Positions 1 through 6,894 of a stretch of 35,083 nucleotides of DNA are shown here, piece by piece. Source of the stretch: Chloroflexota bacterium. Lineage in GTDB: Bacteria > Chloroflexota > Anaerolineae > Anaerolineales > DRMV01. The stretch spans positions 1 to 35,083 of the forward strand of contig DRMV01000028.1 in assembly GCA_011322445.1 (NCBI GenBank), written 5' to 3'. The number at the start of each line of letters is the position of its first letter. Within the stretch, counting starts at the first letter, position 1. The notes beneath the pieces were generated by a model, which had not been told where the DNA came from, did not search any database, and was given only the letters and a program-made list of their open reading frames with translations. The position numbers were made by a program, and so were the translations under genes.

Positions 1-59
1 AGAAGTTCAGCAACGATGAGGTCTTTGATTTGGGTGATGCGTTCTGTGGTAGACTTCAT
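1..59 (-). CDS. 5' end of an unidentified leftward gene (partial)
   Basis: Only the first 19 codons lie in the window; the gene runs off the left edge. The ATG is at 59-57 on the minus strand and is preceded by AAAGGA about 8 bases upstream, a good ribosome binding site. The visible residues are MKSTTERITQIKDLIVAEL, a polar, probably helical start without signal peptide or membrane segment. A divergent promoter candidate lies at 102-129. The product cannot be named from this fragment. Confidence 0.6.
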   Translation of the reverse strand, partial: MKSTTERITQIKDLIVAEL

Positions 60-101
60 TTGGGAGTCCTTTGGTGAGAGATAGATGATGCGTTTATCTC
101 T

Positions 102-129
102 GTTATACCAGAGGACTCCTTTTCTACAA
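102..129 (-). promoter_or_regulatory. Promoter candidate for the partial leftward gene
   Basis: Read on the minus strand there is TTGTAG (129-124), a 16-base spacer, then TATAAC (107-102). It sits about 43 bases before the ATG at 59 and faces away from the thioredoxin promoter at 153-181. Confidence 0.45.
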
Positions 130-152
130 CATTTGAGTGCTCCCTTTGAGAC

Positions 153-181
153 TTGTCTTTTGCCTGGTTCTCCGTTACAAT
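153..181 (+). promoter_or_regulatory. Sigma-70-type promoter of the thioredoxin gene
   Basis: TTGTCT (153-158) and TACAAT (176-181) are separated by exactly 17 bases. The predicted transcript starts near 188 and leaves a leader of about 25 bases with a GGAGG ribosome binding site at 202-206. Confidence 0.6.
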
Positions 182-213
182 CGGCCCCGCCAACCCCTGC
201 TGGAGGAAACACG

Positions 214-543
214 ATGGCTGCTGAGTTGCCTGAAATGACCACCGACCGCTTCGAGGAAGAGGTTTTGCAGAGCGATTTGCCCGTGTTGATTGATTTCACC
301 GCGGAGTGGTGTGCCCCCTGCAAGATGCTCGACCCTCTCGTGGCCGAACTGGCTGAGGAGTGGGTGGGGCGCGCCAAAGTGTTCCAGATGGATGCTGACA
401 AGAATACCGACCTGCTGGTGCAGTGGCGCATTATGGGCGTGCCGACCCTTGCCCTCTTCAAAGGTGGTAAAATTGTGGCACGCATGACTGGTTATAAACC
501 CAAGAAGGCCATCATCAAGAAGTTTGGCAAGCATCTTTCGTGA
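214..543 (+). CDS. trx: Thioredoxin
   Basis: A 109-residue single-domain thioredoxin, a cytoplasmic protein-disulfide reductase. The active site WCAPCK has the redox cysteines at residues 33 and 36, and the conserved cis-proline is Pro77 in MGVPT. The length is typical of the family. The reading frame is open further upstream (from 85), but ATG 214 is chosen because GGAGGAAAC lies just ahead of it and because the extra N-terminal residues match no thioredoxin. It appears monocistronic: its promoter is at 153-181, and the tRNA promoter starts six bases after its stop. WCAPC instead of WCGPC is a common variant. The stop TGA at 541-543 is followed directly by TAG. Confidence 0.93.
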   Translation: MAAELPEMTTDRFEEEVLQSDLPVLIDFTAEWCAPCKMLDPLVAELAEEWVGRAKVFQMDADKNTDLLVQWRIMGVPTLALFKGGKIVARMTGYKPKKAIIKKFGKHLS

Positions 544-548
544 TAGCC

Positions 549-577
549 TTGACAATGCTTCGGCGCGTAGGTAAAAT
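549..577 (+). promoter_or_regulatory. Near-consensus promoter of the tRNA operon
   Basis: Perfect TTGACA (549-554), a 17-base spacer and TAAAAT (572-577). Transcription should start near 584, some 17 bases before tRNA-Phe. The GC-rich discriminator (TCGGGGGCG) resembles stringently controlled stable-RNA promoters; that last point is inference. Confidence 0.75.
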
Positions 578-600
578 TCGGGGGCGCTAAGGCGAAAGGC

Positions 601-673
<73 letters not shown>

Positions 674-681
674 CTGAATAA

Positions 682-757
<76 letters not shown>

Positions 758-775
758 CGCACGATGTAAGGCAAA

Positions 776-830
776 GGGCTGAGGGCAGGTGGCTGGCACA
801 CAGCCGTTTGCCTTCAGCCCAAAGTTTTCT
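776..830 (+). promoter_or_regulatory. Nested hairpin between tRNA-Gly and tRNA-Cys
   Basis: A 12-base arm GGGCTGAGGGCA (776-787) pairs with TGCCTTCAGCCC (809-820) with one mismatch, and encloses an inner stem GGCTG/CAGCC (791-795/801-805). AAAGTTTTCTT follows. A competing arm, AAGGCAAA (768-775), can pair with TTTGCCTT (807-814). It may be a processing structure or an attenuator ahead of tRNA-Cys; its function is not known. Confidence 0.5.
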
Positions 831-831
831 T

Positions 832-903
832 GGCGACGTAGCCAAGTGGGAAGGCAGGGGCCTGCAAAGCCCTGATTCGCGGGTTCGAATCCCGCCGTCG
901 CCT
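832..903 (+). tRNA. tRNA-Cys (anticodon GCA)
   Basis: Acceptor GGCGACG pairs with CGTCGCC. The anticodon loop CTGCAAA gives GCA inside the stem GGGGC/GCCCT, and the T arm is GCGGG-TTCGAAT-CCCGC. The discriminator is T903, the identity base for cysteine. No CCA is encoded. It is the last gene of the tRNA run and is followed by a terminator. Confidence 0.95.
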
Positions 904-907
904 CTCT

Positions 908-937
908 GCCCCTCGCCCCGCGAGGGGCATTTTGTTT
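908..937 (+). terminator. Rho-independent terminator of the tRNA operon
   Basis: A perfect 9-base stem GCCCCTCGC/GCGAGGGGC (908-916/920-928) with a CCC loop is followed by ATTTTGTTT. It lies 4 bases after tRNA-Cys. Confidence 0.85.
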
Positions 938-975
938 CTGCCCCCGTGGTATGATAAATGCCAGCCAAGGGAGAG

Positions 976-1038
976 AAACCACAGAGATTACGCAGATGCC
1001 GCAGAAAATATCTGTGAAATCTGCGTAATCTGTGGTTT
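976..1038. repeat. Dispersed inverted repeat, copy 1
   Basis: AAACCACAG-AG-ATTACGCAGAT (976-997) is the reverse complement of ATCTGCGTAATCTGTGGTTT (1019-1038) apart from a two-base insertion. A close relative lies at 31601-31663, and a half-unit with the same AATC-GTG rhythm lies near 3300-3335. It sits in the leader of the SDR gene and could fold into a long hairpin in its mRNA. Short peptides readable through it have no independent support. Confidence 0.8.
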
Positions 1039-1065
1039 ACTTCCGAAACACAAGCGAGGTGAGCG

Positions 1066-1893
1066 ATGGCGCAGCCGGATTTCTGCGAAAAATTCTCTCT
1101 GGAAGGCCGCGTGGCGCTGGTGACGGGCGGGGCGGGGCTGCTCGGCGAGCAGTTTTGCCACACCCTGGCTGCGGCGGGCGCCGCCGTGGCCGTGGTAGAT
1201 CTTTCCCCCGAAGGCGCGCGCCGGGTTGCAGAGGGCATTCAGGCCGCTGGCGACCAGGCTCACCCCTACACGGTGGACATTACCGACCCTGCAGCCGTCC
1301 GCGCCGCCGTGGACGACATCCGCACTCGCTGGGGCAGGCTGGATGTGCTGGTCAACAGCGCCGCCCTCGACCCCAAAGTCAGCGCCGAGGGCGCGGTGCG
1401 CTCGTCTTCCGCCTTTGAAGATTTCCCCCTGGAAACCTGGCGGCAGGCGCTGGACGTCAACCTGACGGGCATGTTCATCGTCACCCAGGCCGTGGTGCGG
1501 GTAATGAGCCAGCAGGGGAAGGGCAGCATCATCAACATCTGCTCCACCTACGGGCTGGTGGGCCCCGACCAGCGCATTTACCAGAAGCCTGGCCAGCCGC
1601 CGCAGTTCAAGCCGGTGTATTACACCGTCACCAAGGCCGCCGTGCTGGGCTTTACCCGTTACCTGGCTACCTACTACGCGGGCACCGAAATCCGCGTTAA
1701 TGCCCTCACGCCCGGCGGGGTGTATAATCGCCAGGATGAGGCCTTTGTGCAGGCTTACAGCGCCCGCACCGTCTTGGGACGCATGGCGCGCAAGGACGAG
1801 ATGAACGGCGCTTTGCTGTTCCTGGCTTCCGATGCTTCCTCTTATATGACCGGCGCCAACCTGGTGGTAGACGGCGGCTGGACGGCGTGGTGA
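1066..1893 (+). CDS. SDR-family oxidoreductase of a nonulosonate-type cluster
   Basis: A 275-residue short-chain dehydrogenase/reductase that should bind NAD(P)H in a Rossmann fold. The nucleotide motif TGGAGLLG covers residues 20-27, NSAA near residue 98 replaces the usual NNAG, and the catalytic set is Asn132, Ser160, Tyr186 and Lys190 (YTVTK). The C-terminus has the typical GANLVVDGGW. The start ATG follows GAGGTGAGCG. It is 7 bases from the next gene, and with the cytidylyltransferase and NeuB this suggests a dehydrogenase step in making or modifying a nonulosonic acid precursor, as for PtmA-like SDRs in legionaminate loci. The SDR fold is certain; the substrate is inference. The leader carries inverted repeat copy 1. 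Confidence 0.88.
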   Translation: MAQPDFCEKFSLEGRVALVTGGAGLLGEQFCHTLAAAGAAVAVVDLSPEGARRVAEGIQAAGDQAHPYTVDITDPAAVRAAVDDIRTRWGRLDVLVNSAALDPKVSAEGAVRSSSAFEDFPLETWRQALDVNLTGMFIVTQAVVRVMSQQGKGSIINICSTYGLVGPDQRIYQKPGQPPQFKPVYYTVTKAAVLGFTRYLATYYAGTEIRVNALTPGGVYNRQDEAFVQAYSARTVLGRMARKDEMNGALLFLASDASSYMTGANLVVDGGWTAW

Positions 1894-1900
1894 GGTGGCG

Positions 1901-3121
1901 ATGCCCGAAGTCTTAGCCATCATCCCCGCGCGGGGCGGCTCCAAATCCATCCCGCGCAAGAACATCAAGCCCTTTGCCGGCCACCCGCTGATTGCCTATA
2001 GCATTGCCGCCGGGCTGCAGGCCGAAAGCGTGACGCGGGTCATCGTTTCCACCGACGACGACGAAATCGCTGCCGTGGCGCGGGAATACGGCGCGGAGGT
2101 GCCCTTCCGCCGCCCCGCTGAACTCGCCCAGGATGCCACCCCCGACCTGCCGGTCTTCACCCACGCCCTGGCGTGGCTGGAAGAGCGCGAAGGCTACCGC
2201 CCCGACCTGGTGGTGCAACTGCGCCCGACCACGCCGGTGCGCCCGCCCGACCTGATTGATCGCGCCGTGCGCCTGCTGCAACAGCACCCGGAAGCCGACT
2301 CGGTGCGCGGCGTGGTGCCTTCCGGCCAAAACCCCCACAAAATGTGGCGCATCGCCGAAGATGGCCGCATGATCCCCCTGTTGGAAGTGCCCGGCATCGC
2401 CGAACCCTACAACGCCCCCCGCCAGAGCCTGCCACCGACTTACTGGCAGACCGGCCACATTGACGTCATTCGCCCGCGGGTGTTTGCCACCGGCAGCATG
2501 AGCGGCAAAATTATTTTGCCCGTGGTGCTGGAACGCGAGTACACCGTGGATCTGGACACTCCCCTGGACTGGTTGTGGGCGGAATGGCTGGTGCGCTATG
2601 TCGGGATGCCCATGGTGTGGCCTGGCCGTCAGCCGCGCCCCATGCCGCAAAAGGTTCGCTTAGTAGTGCTTGATTTTGACGGCACGCTCACTGACGACCG
2701 TGTGTGGGTAGACGAAACCGGCCGCGAAATGGTGGCCGCCCACCGCGGCGATGGCTTCGGCATCGCCCGCCTGCGGGAAGCCGGAGTGCAGGTGGTCATC
2801 CTCTCTCGGGAAACCAACCCCGTGGTGACGGCCCGCGCCCGCAAACTGGGCGTGCCTGTCTTCCAGAGCGTGACCGACAAGGCCGCAGCCATGCGCTCGC
2901 TGCTGGAAAAATACGACATCCCCGCGGAAGAGGCCGTTTTCGTGGGCAACGACGTCAACGACCTGCCCGCCTTCAAGGAAGTCGGCTGGGCGGTAGCCGT
3001 GGGCGATGCCCACCCCGACGTGCAGCGCGCCGCCGATTGGGTGCTTTCCAAACCCGGCGGCCATGGCGCGGTGCGCGAACTGTGCGACCTTATCCTTGAT
3101 CGCCGCGACGCCGCGGCATAG
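1901..3121 (+). CDS. neuA: CMP-nonulosonate cytidylyltransferase fused to a KdsC-like HAD phosphatase
   Basis: A 406-residue two-domain protein. Residues 1 to about 230 are a CMP-acylneuraminate/CMP-Kdo-type cytidylyltransferase with the nucleotide-binding start IPARGGSKSIPRKN. Residues about 250-400 are a HAD phosphatase of the KdsC/YrbI group with all motifs: DFDGTLTDD (nucleophile Asp258), the Ser of ILSRE, a Lys in TDKAAAM, and VGNDVNDLP. The first domain would activate a nonulosonic acid with CTP; the second could dephosphorylate a sugar-9-phosphate precursor. The arrangement resembles animal CMAS. ATG 1901 is preferred over GTG 1895 because GAGG ends five bases before it. The neighbouring SDR and NeuB support the role. 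The exact sugar cannot be told. Confidence 0.88.
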   Translation: MPEVLAIIPARGGSKSIPRKNIKPFAGHPLIAYSIAAGLQAESVTRVIVSTDDDEIAAVAREYGAEVPFRRPAELAQDATPDLPVFTHALAWLEEREGYRPDLVVQLRPTTPVRPPDLIDRAVRLLQQHPEADSVRGVVPSGQNPHKMWRIAEDGRMIPLLEVPGIAEPYNAPRQSLPPTYWQTGHIDVIRPRVFATGSMSGKIILPVVLEREYTVDLDTPLDWLWAEWLVRYVGMPMVWPGRQPRPMPQKVRLVVLDFDGTLTDDRVWVDETGREMVAAHRGDGFGIARLREAGVQVVILSRETNPVVTARARKLGVPVFQSVTDKAAAMRSLLEKYDIPAEEAVFVGNDVNDLPAFKEVGWAVAVGDAHPDVQRAADWVLSKPGGHGAVRELCDLILDRRDAAA

Positions 3122-3137
3122 CACGTTTCAAAATCAA

Positions 3138-3190
3138 TGTCCTGAGCGGAAGCGCCGTAAGGCGCTGGAGTCGAAGGACGCTTTTTGACA
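3138..3190. repeat. REP-like stem-loop repeat, copy A
   Basis: An outer GTCCT/AGGAC pair (3139-3143/3175-3179) encloses a perfect inner hairpin AGCGCC-GTAA-GGCGCT (3151-3166), followed by CTTTTT. The pieces CTGAGCGGAAGCGC and GCGCTGGAGTCGAAG recur in copy B at 3224-3286. The T-run could let it end transcription after neuA. It lies in the 240-base gap before neuB. Confidence 0.65.
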
Positions 3191-3214
3191 GGATAGGCGT
3201 TCGTGCTTTACTGT
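3185..3214 (+). promoter_or_regulatory. Weak promoter candidate ahead of neuB
   Basis: A perfect TTGACA (3185-3190) is followed after 18 bases by TACTGT (3209-3214), a poor -10. The gap and the repeats separate neuB from the two upstream genes, so a separate promoter is plausible. Confidence 0.3.
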
Positions 3215-3223
3215 GTTTTCCCA

Positions 3224-3286
3224 CGCGCTGAGTGGAAGTGCGAGCGTCAGCGAGCGCTGTAGTCGAAGCGCACTGTGCTCAGCGCG
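3224..3286. repeat. REP-like stem-loop repeat, copy B
   Basis: A perfect 9-base inverted repeat CGCGCTGAG/CTCAGCGCG (3224-3232/3278-3286) brackets a second version of the unit, CTGAGTGGAAGTGC and GCGCTGTAGTCGAAG. Compared with copy A it has diverged at several positions. Confidence 0.6.
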
Positions 3287-3361
3287 GCACTTTGCTTGCC
3301 AAATCGGTGTCCATCGGTGAAATCGGTGGATTGACCTATCCCTTCGTTTGGAGGTTCTTCC

Positions 3362-4243
3362 ATGTCCCCTGAAATTCGCATCGGCGACCGGCTGGTGGGT
3401 GAAGGCCATCCTACCTACATCATCGCCGAAATCGGCATCAACCACAACGGCAGCGTAGATATTGCCAAACTGCTCATCGATGCCGCGGTCAAGGCCGGCG
3501 TGGATGCGGTCAAATTCCAGAAACGCACCCCCGAAATCTGCACGCCCCGCGACCAGTGGAACAAGATGCGCGAAACTCCCTGGGGCTACATCCGCTACAT
3601 TGATTACCGCCACAAGGTGGAATTTGGGCAGGACGAATACCAGGAAATCGACCGCTACTGCCGTGAAAAAGGCATTACCTGGTTTGCCTCGGTGTGGGAC
3701 GAGCCTTCGGTGGATTTTTTGGAGCAGTTCAACCCCGTGGCCTACAAAATTCCTTCGGCAGCGCTGACCGACCACAACCTGCTGCGCCACGTGCGCGCCA
3801 CCGGCAGACCGATGATTATTTCTACCGGCATGTCGACCATGGAGCAGATTCGCGCCGCGGTGGAAGTCGTGGGTACGGACGATCTGGTCATTATGCACGC
3901 CACCAGCACCTACCCCTGCGAGCCCGAAGAACTCAACCTGCGCATGATTCAGACCCTCAAGCAGGAATTCCCCAACGTGCCCATCGGCTACTCCGGCCAC
4001 GAGGTCGGGCTGGTGACCACCGCTGTGGCGGTGGCGCTGGGCGCGTGCATGGTGGAACGCCACATCACGTTAGACCGCGCCATGTGGGGCAGCGACCAGG
4101 CGGCTTCGGTGGAACCCGGCGGCCTGCAGAAACTGGTGAAATACATCCGCGTGACCGAGCGCGCTTTAGGCGACGGCGTCAAACGGGTGTATGAATCCGA
4201 AATGCCCGCGCTGCGCAAACTGCGGCGGGTGGGGTTGCAGTAG
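3362..4243 (+). CDS. neuB: NeuB-family nonulosonic acid synthase lacking the SAF domain
   Basis: A 293-residue protein with the NeuB TIM-barrel signature: AEIGINHNG near residue 22, DAVKFQKR near 49, KIPSAALTD near 130, STGMS, HATSTYPCEPEELNLRMI, and GYSGHEVG, followed by the metal/substrate histidines in VERHITLD. The family condenses PEP with an N-acyl hexosamine or its phosphate to give a nonulosonic acid. Standard NeuB is about 340-350 residues with a C-terminal SAF (antifreeze-like) domain that closes the partner's active site; this protein stops right after the barrel. A GGAGG precedes the ATG. Its product would feed the cytidylyltransferase/HAD fusion upstream. The fold is secure; the exact sugar is unknown. 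Confidence 0.9.
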   Translation: MSPEIRIGDRLVGEGHPTYIIAEIGINHNGSVDIAKLLIDAAVKAGVDAVKFQKRTPEICTPRDQWNKMRETPWGYIRYIDYRHKVEFGQDEYQEIDRYCREKGITWFASVWDEPSVDFLEQFNPVAYKIPSAALTDHNLLRHVRATGRPMIISTGMSTMEQIRAAVEVVGTDDLVIMHATSTYPCEPEELNLRMIQTLKQEFPNVPIGYSGHEVGLVTTAVAVALGACMVERHITLDRAMWGSDQAASVEPGGLQKLVKYIRVTERALGDGVKRVYESEMPALRKLRRVGLQ

Positions 4244-4255
4244 GTGGAGGCGATA

Positions 4256-5269
4256 GTGCGCGGGCGAGTACGTTTTTGGGGCTTGCTCATCCTTTGGGCA
4301 GCAGTAGCGGCAGGTTGCAGACCTGCCGCTTCTGGCATCCGGCAGGCAACGGCGGTGGGAACGGCTTCCCTTGGAGGGCAGCCTTCGCCCACGGCTACCC
4401 TGCCGCCCCCCACGGTGACGCCTTCCCCACAGCCTTCCCCTTCGCCGACGCTCACCCCCACCCCGACGCGCACGCCGCCGCCTTCCCCCACCCCGTGCGC
4501 TGCGGAAGTCTGCGTGTTGCCTTGGCGCTTTCCGTTGCGCCGCCCCATTGCCCTCCCTGACAGCAGCGCCATTGCGCCGACGTACCCTTTCGGCTCTGAT
4601 TACCACGGCCTGCGGCACGCGCACCATGGCGTGGATATGGAAAACCCTCGCGGCACCCCGGTGCTTGCCGCTGCCGATGGCGAGGTGGTGTTTGCGGGAA
4701 CGGACACGCAAACGCTGTTGGGGCCGGTACTGGATTTTTACGGCCAGGCCGTGGTGTTGCGGCATGACCTCGCCGGGGCGGGGCAGGCGGTTTATACGCT
4801 TTACGGCCATTTGGATACGGTCGCGGTGCAGGTGGGGCAAACGGTGGCCGCGGGAACGGTCATCGGCACGGTGGGCAGCCGCGGTGTGGCGGTAGGCCCG
4901 CATTTGCATTTCGAGGTGCGCCTGGGGGAAAACGCCTACGATGCCGTTCAGAATCCGGTGCTTTGGCTGCGCCCGCTGGCAAAGGGTGACGGCGCTTTGG
5001 CTATGCGTCTGACCGATGGGAAAGGGACCCCGCGGCACCTGACCGACATTGTGGTGCGCGGCGTGGATGCCGGGCTGCCAACGCTTTACCCGCAAACTTA
5101 TGCCACGGCCGACCTGTCAGGCGACCCCCGGCTGCACGAAAATCTAGCCCTCGGCAGCCTGCCCGCCGGGCGCTATGAGGTGGAAATCACCTGCTGCGGA
5201 CGCCTGTTTCGCCGACAAATCGTGATTCAGCCTTACCGCCTGACCTTTGTTCGCCTTGCCCTTCCATAA
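4256..5269 (+). CDS. M23 (LytM-type) peptidase lipoprotein
   Basis: A 337-residue exported zinc peptidase homologue. A basic start (RGRVR), a hydrophobic stretch and a lipobox-like VAAGC indicate lipid anchoring; the -3 residue of the lipobox is Ala, which is weak. A Pro/Ser/Thr-rich linker spans roughly residues 45-85. The LytM domain follows with HHGVD (ligands His123 and Asp127), YGHLD (His185) and HLHFE (His216, His218), so all zinc and catalytic positions are present. A beta-rich tail of about 100 residues follows. Such enzymes cut peptidoglycan cross-bridges or regulate other hydrolases. GTG 4256 is chosen because GGAGG lies five bases ahead; GTG 4244 is the alternative. It starts 12 bases after neuB. 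Confidence 0.87.
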   Translation: MRGRVRFWGLLILWAAVAAGCRPAASGIRQATAVGTASLGGQPSPTATLPPPTVTPSPQPSPSPTLTPTPTRTPPPSPTPCAAEVCVLPWRFPLRRPIALPDSSAIAPTYPFGSDYHGLRHAHHGVDMENPRGTPVLAAADGEVVFAGTDTQTLLGPVLDFYGQAVVLRHDLAGAGQAVYTLYGHLDTVAVQVGQTVAAGTVIGTVGSRGVAVGPHLHFEVRLGENAYDAVQNPVLWLRPLAKGDGALAMRLTDGKGTPRHLTDIVVRGVDAGLPTLYPQTYATADLSGDPRLHENLALGSLPAGRYEVEITCCGRLFRRQIVIQPYRLTFVRLALP

Positions 5270-5293
5270 AAGGGGGAGCATCCTAAAAACGCC

Positions 5294-5333
5294 CCGACTA
5301 TCCGACCACCCGACTATTCGACTATCCGACGAC
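5294..5333. repeat. Octamer tandem repeat (five units)
   Basis: Five successive 8-base units: CCGACTAT, CCGACCAC, CCGACTAT, TCGACTAT, CCGACGAC. They lie between the M23 gene and the thioesterase promoter. The units are too short and have no spacers, so this is not CRISPR. Confidence 0.85.
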
Positions 5334-5366
5334 TCAATGATTCCCCGCTTCTCTCGCGGAAACGTG

Positions 5367-5372
5367 TATAAT
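5367..5372 (+). promoter_or_regulatory. -10 box of the thioesterase gene (leaderless)
   Basis: A perfect TATAAT ends six bases before the ATG at 5379, which places the transcription start at or next to the start codon. No ribosome binding site is present. No good -35 is visible at 16-18 bases. Confidence 0.55.
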
Positions 5373-5378
5373 CAAAGC

Positions 5379-5810
5379 ATGTTCCGCTTCTACAAACCCA
5401 TCGAAGTGCGCTTCAGCGACCTGGATGTGTTAGGGCACGTCAACAATGCCCGGTACCTGACCTACATGGAGCAGGCGCGGGTGGCCTATTTTCGAATGCT
5501 CCGCCTGCGCAAGCCCAACGAGCCGCGGGTGGGCTTCATCCTTGCCAGCGCGCACATTGACTTCCGCCGCCCCATTTTGATGGATTCGCAAGTGCGGGTG
5601 GGGGTGCGGGTCACGCGCCTGGGCGACAAAAGCTTCACCATGGCTTACCGCCTGGAAGACGCCGTCAGTGGGGAGGTTTTTGCTACCGCCGAGACGGTGC
5701 AGGTGAGTTTCGATTACGAAAAGCAGCGTTCTATTCCGCTGCCCGATGCCTGGCGGCAGGCCATGGCCTCTTTTGAACACATTCCCTCCTATGAGGAGCC
5801 CCGCGCATGA
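5379..5810 (+). CDS. Acyl-CoA thioesterase, 4HBT/YbgC type
   Basis: A 143-residue hotdog-fold thioesterase that would hydrolyse acyl-CoA or acyl-ACP in the cytoplasm. The active-site region FSDLDVLGHVNNARYLTYMEQAR (split: FSDLDVLGHVNN, ARYLTYMEQAR) carries the family's catalytic Asp in DxDxxGHVNN. The length is normal for 4HBT proteins. The frame is open upstream, but ATG 5379 is chosen because homology starts there and a TATAAT lies six bases before it, with no Shine-Dalgarno. The end overlaps the M42 peptidase start by four bases (ATGA), so the two are co-transcribed. The acyl substrate is unknown. Confidence 0.9.
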   Translation: MFRFYKPIEVRFSDLDVLGHVNNARYLTYMEQARVAYFRMLRLRKPNEPRVGFILASAHIDFRRPILMDSQVRVGVRVTRLGDKSFTMAYRLEDAVSGEVFATAETVQVSFDYEKQRSIPLPDAWRQAMASFEHIPSYEEPRA

Positions 5811-6859
5811 GCCTTCCCCCTATTGACACCGATTTCTTGCAGGCTTTTCTGACCGATTTGCTCAACACGCCCAGCCCTACGGGGTTTGCTCATCGGGCGA
5901 TTGACCTGACTTATCGCACCTTGCAAACCGTTTTACCGGAAGCCGACCTGCGGGTGACGCCCAAAGGCGCTTTGGTGGCCCGCTGGGAAGTCCCTGCTTC
6001 GGCAGCCCCCTGTGCCCTGACTGCCCATGTTGACACCCTTGGCGCGGTGGTGAAGGAAATCAAGTCCAACGGGCGGTTGAAGTTGAGCCGGGTAGGTAGC
6101 TTCCCCTGGAATTTCGTCGAAGGCGAAGAGGTATGGGTGCACCCGATGGAAGGGGAGCCTGTGCCCGGCACGTTGCTGCTGACGGCGGCTTCGGTGCATG
6201 TGTATGGTAAGGAAGCCTACGATGCCAAACGCGACGACGACCACATGGAGGTGCGGCTGGATGCTGTGGTGCACTCGGAGGAAGACGTCGCGGCCTTGGG
6301 CGTGCGGGTAGGCGATTTTGTCTCGTTTGAGCCGCGAGTGCGCTGGCACAACGGCTTCGTGCGTTCCCGCCACCTGGATGACAAAGCCGCGGTGGCCTGT
6401 GTGGTGGCAGCGGCAAAGGCGCTGCACGACGCCGGGCTGCAGCCCGCCCGCACCACTTACCTGCACATCAGCAATTACGAAGAAGTGGGCCACGGCGCGG
6501 CTGCGGGCTTGCCTGCTGAGGTTGCCGAACTGGTTTCGGTCGACATGGCCGCGGTGGGCAAAGGCCAGACCAGCGACGAGTTCCACGCGACCTTGTGCGT
6601 CAAAGATAGCAGTGGGCCGTATCACTATGGCTTGAGCCGCAAACTGCGCTTGCTGGCTGAGGAAAACGGCATTCCTTACAAAGTCGATGTTTACCCCCAT
6701 TATGGCTCCGATGGCGAAGCGGCCTGGCGCGCCGGCCTGGATGCCGCGGTGGCGCTCATCGGGCCGGGGGTGGATGCTTCCCACAATTACGAGCGCACCC
6801 ACATGGATGCCTTGCAGGCCACCACCCGCTGGCTGCTGGCCTATCTTTTGAGCGGCTAA
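5807..6859 (+). CDS. M42-family metallopeptidase
   Basis: A 350-residue co-catalytic zinc aminopeptidase-like protein. The metal and catalytic positions of the M42 group are visible: TAHVDTLG (first His/Asp), SRHLDDKAAVA (bridging Asp), NYEEVGHG (general-base Glu followed by a metal Glu), VSVDMAAVG, and the C-terminal His in YERTHMDAL. The insert with ASVHVYGKEAYDAKRDDD recalls the M42 proteins linked to NAGGN osmoprotectant loci, but no NAGGN synthesis genes are in the window, so that link is weak. It is translationally coupled to the thioesterase. A weak terminator candidate follows its stop. Confidence 0.87.
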   Translation: MSLPPIDTDFLQAFLTDLLNTPSPTGFAHRAIDLTYRTLQTVLPEADLRVTPKGALVARWEVPASAAPCALTAHVDTLGAVVKEIKSNGRLKLSRVGSFPWNFVEGEEVWVHPMEGEPVPGTLLLTAASVHVYGKEAYDAKRDDDHMEVRLDAVVHSEEDVAALGVRVGDFVSFEPRVRWHNGFVRSRHLDDKAAVACVVAAAKALHDAGLQPARTTYLHISNYEEVGHGAAAGLPAEVAELVSVDMAAVGKGQTSDEFHATLCVKDSSGPYHYGLSRKLRLLAEENGIPYKVDVYPHYGSDGEAAWRAGLDAAVALIGPGVDASHNYERTHMDALQATTRWLLAYLLSG

Positions 6860-6869
6860 TTCTGCCGGT

Positions 6870-6894
6870 GCCCCCTGGCGCATTTGGGGCTTTT
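6870..6894 (+). terminator. Weak terminator candidate after the M42 peptidase
   Basis: A stem GCCCC/GGGGC (6870-6874/6886-6890) with an 11-base loop is followed by TTTT. The rest of the 190-base gap (to 7050) shows no gene, tRNA or clear promoter. Confidence 0.4.

Noticed and set aside
932-1123. Small rightward frame through inverted repeat copy 1
   Set aside because: The ICEICVICG-type peptide comes from the repeat itself, and the frame overlaps the SDR gene; no ribosome binding site.
988-1968. 326-codon leftward frame opposite the SDR gene
   Set aside because: Antisense shadow caused by high GC; the sense strand has a complete SDR with catalytic residues.
5294-5333. Possible CRISPR array
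   Set aside because: Units are 8 bases long and directly adjacent, with no spacers and no cas genes.
5807-6859. Firm assignment of the M42 peptidase to the NAGGN osmoprotectant system
   Set aside because: The protein resembles that group in places, but no NAGGN biosynthetic gene is in the window.
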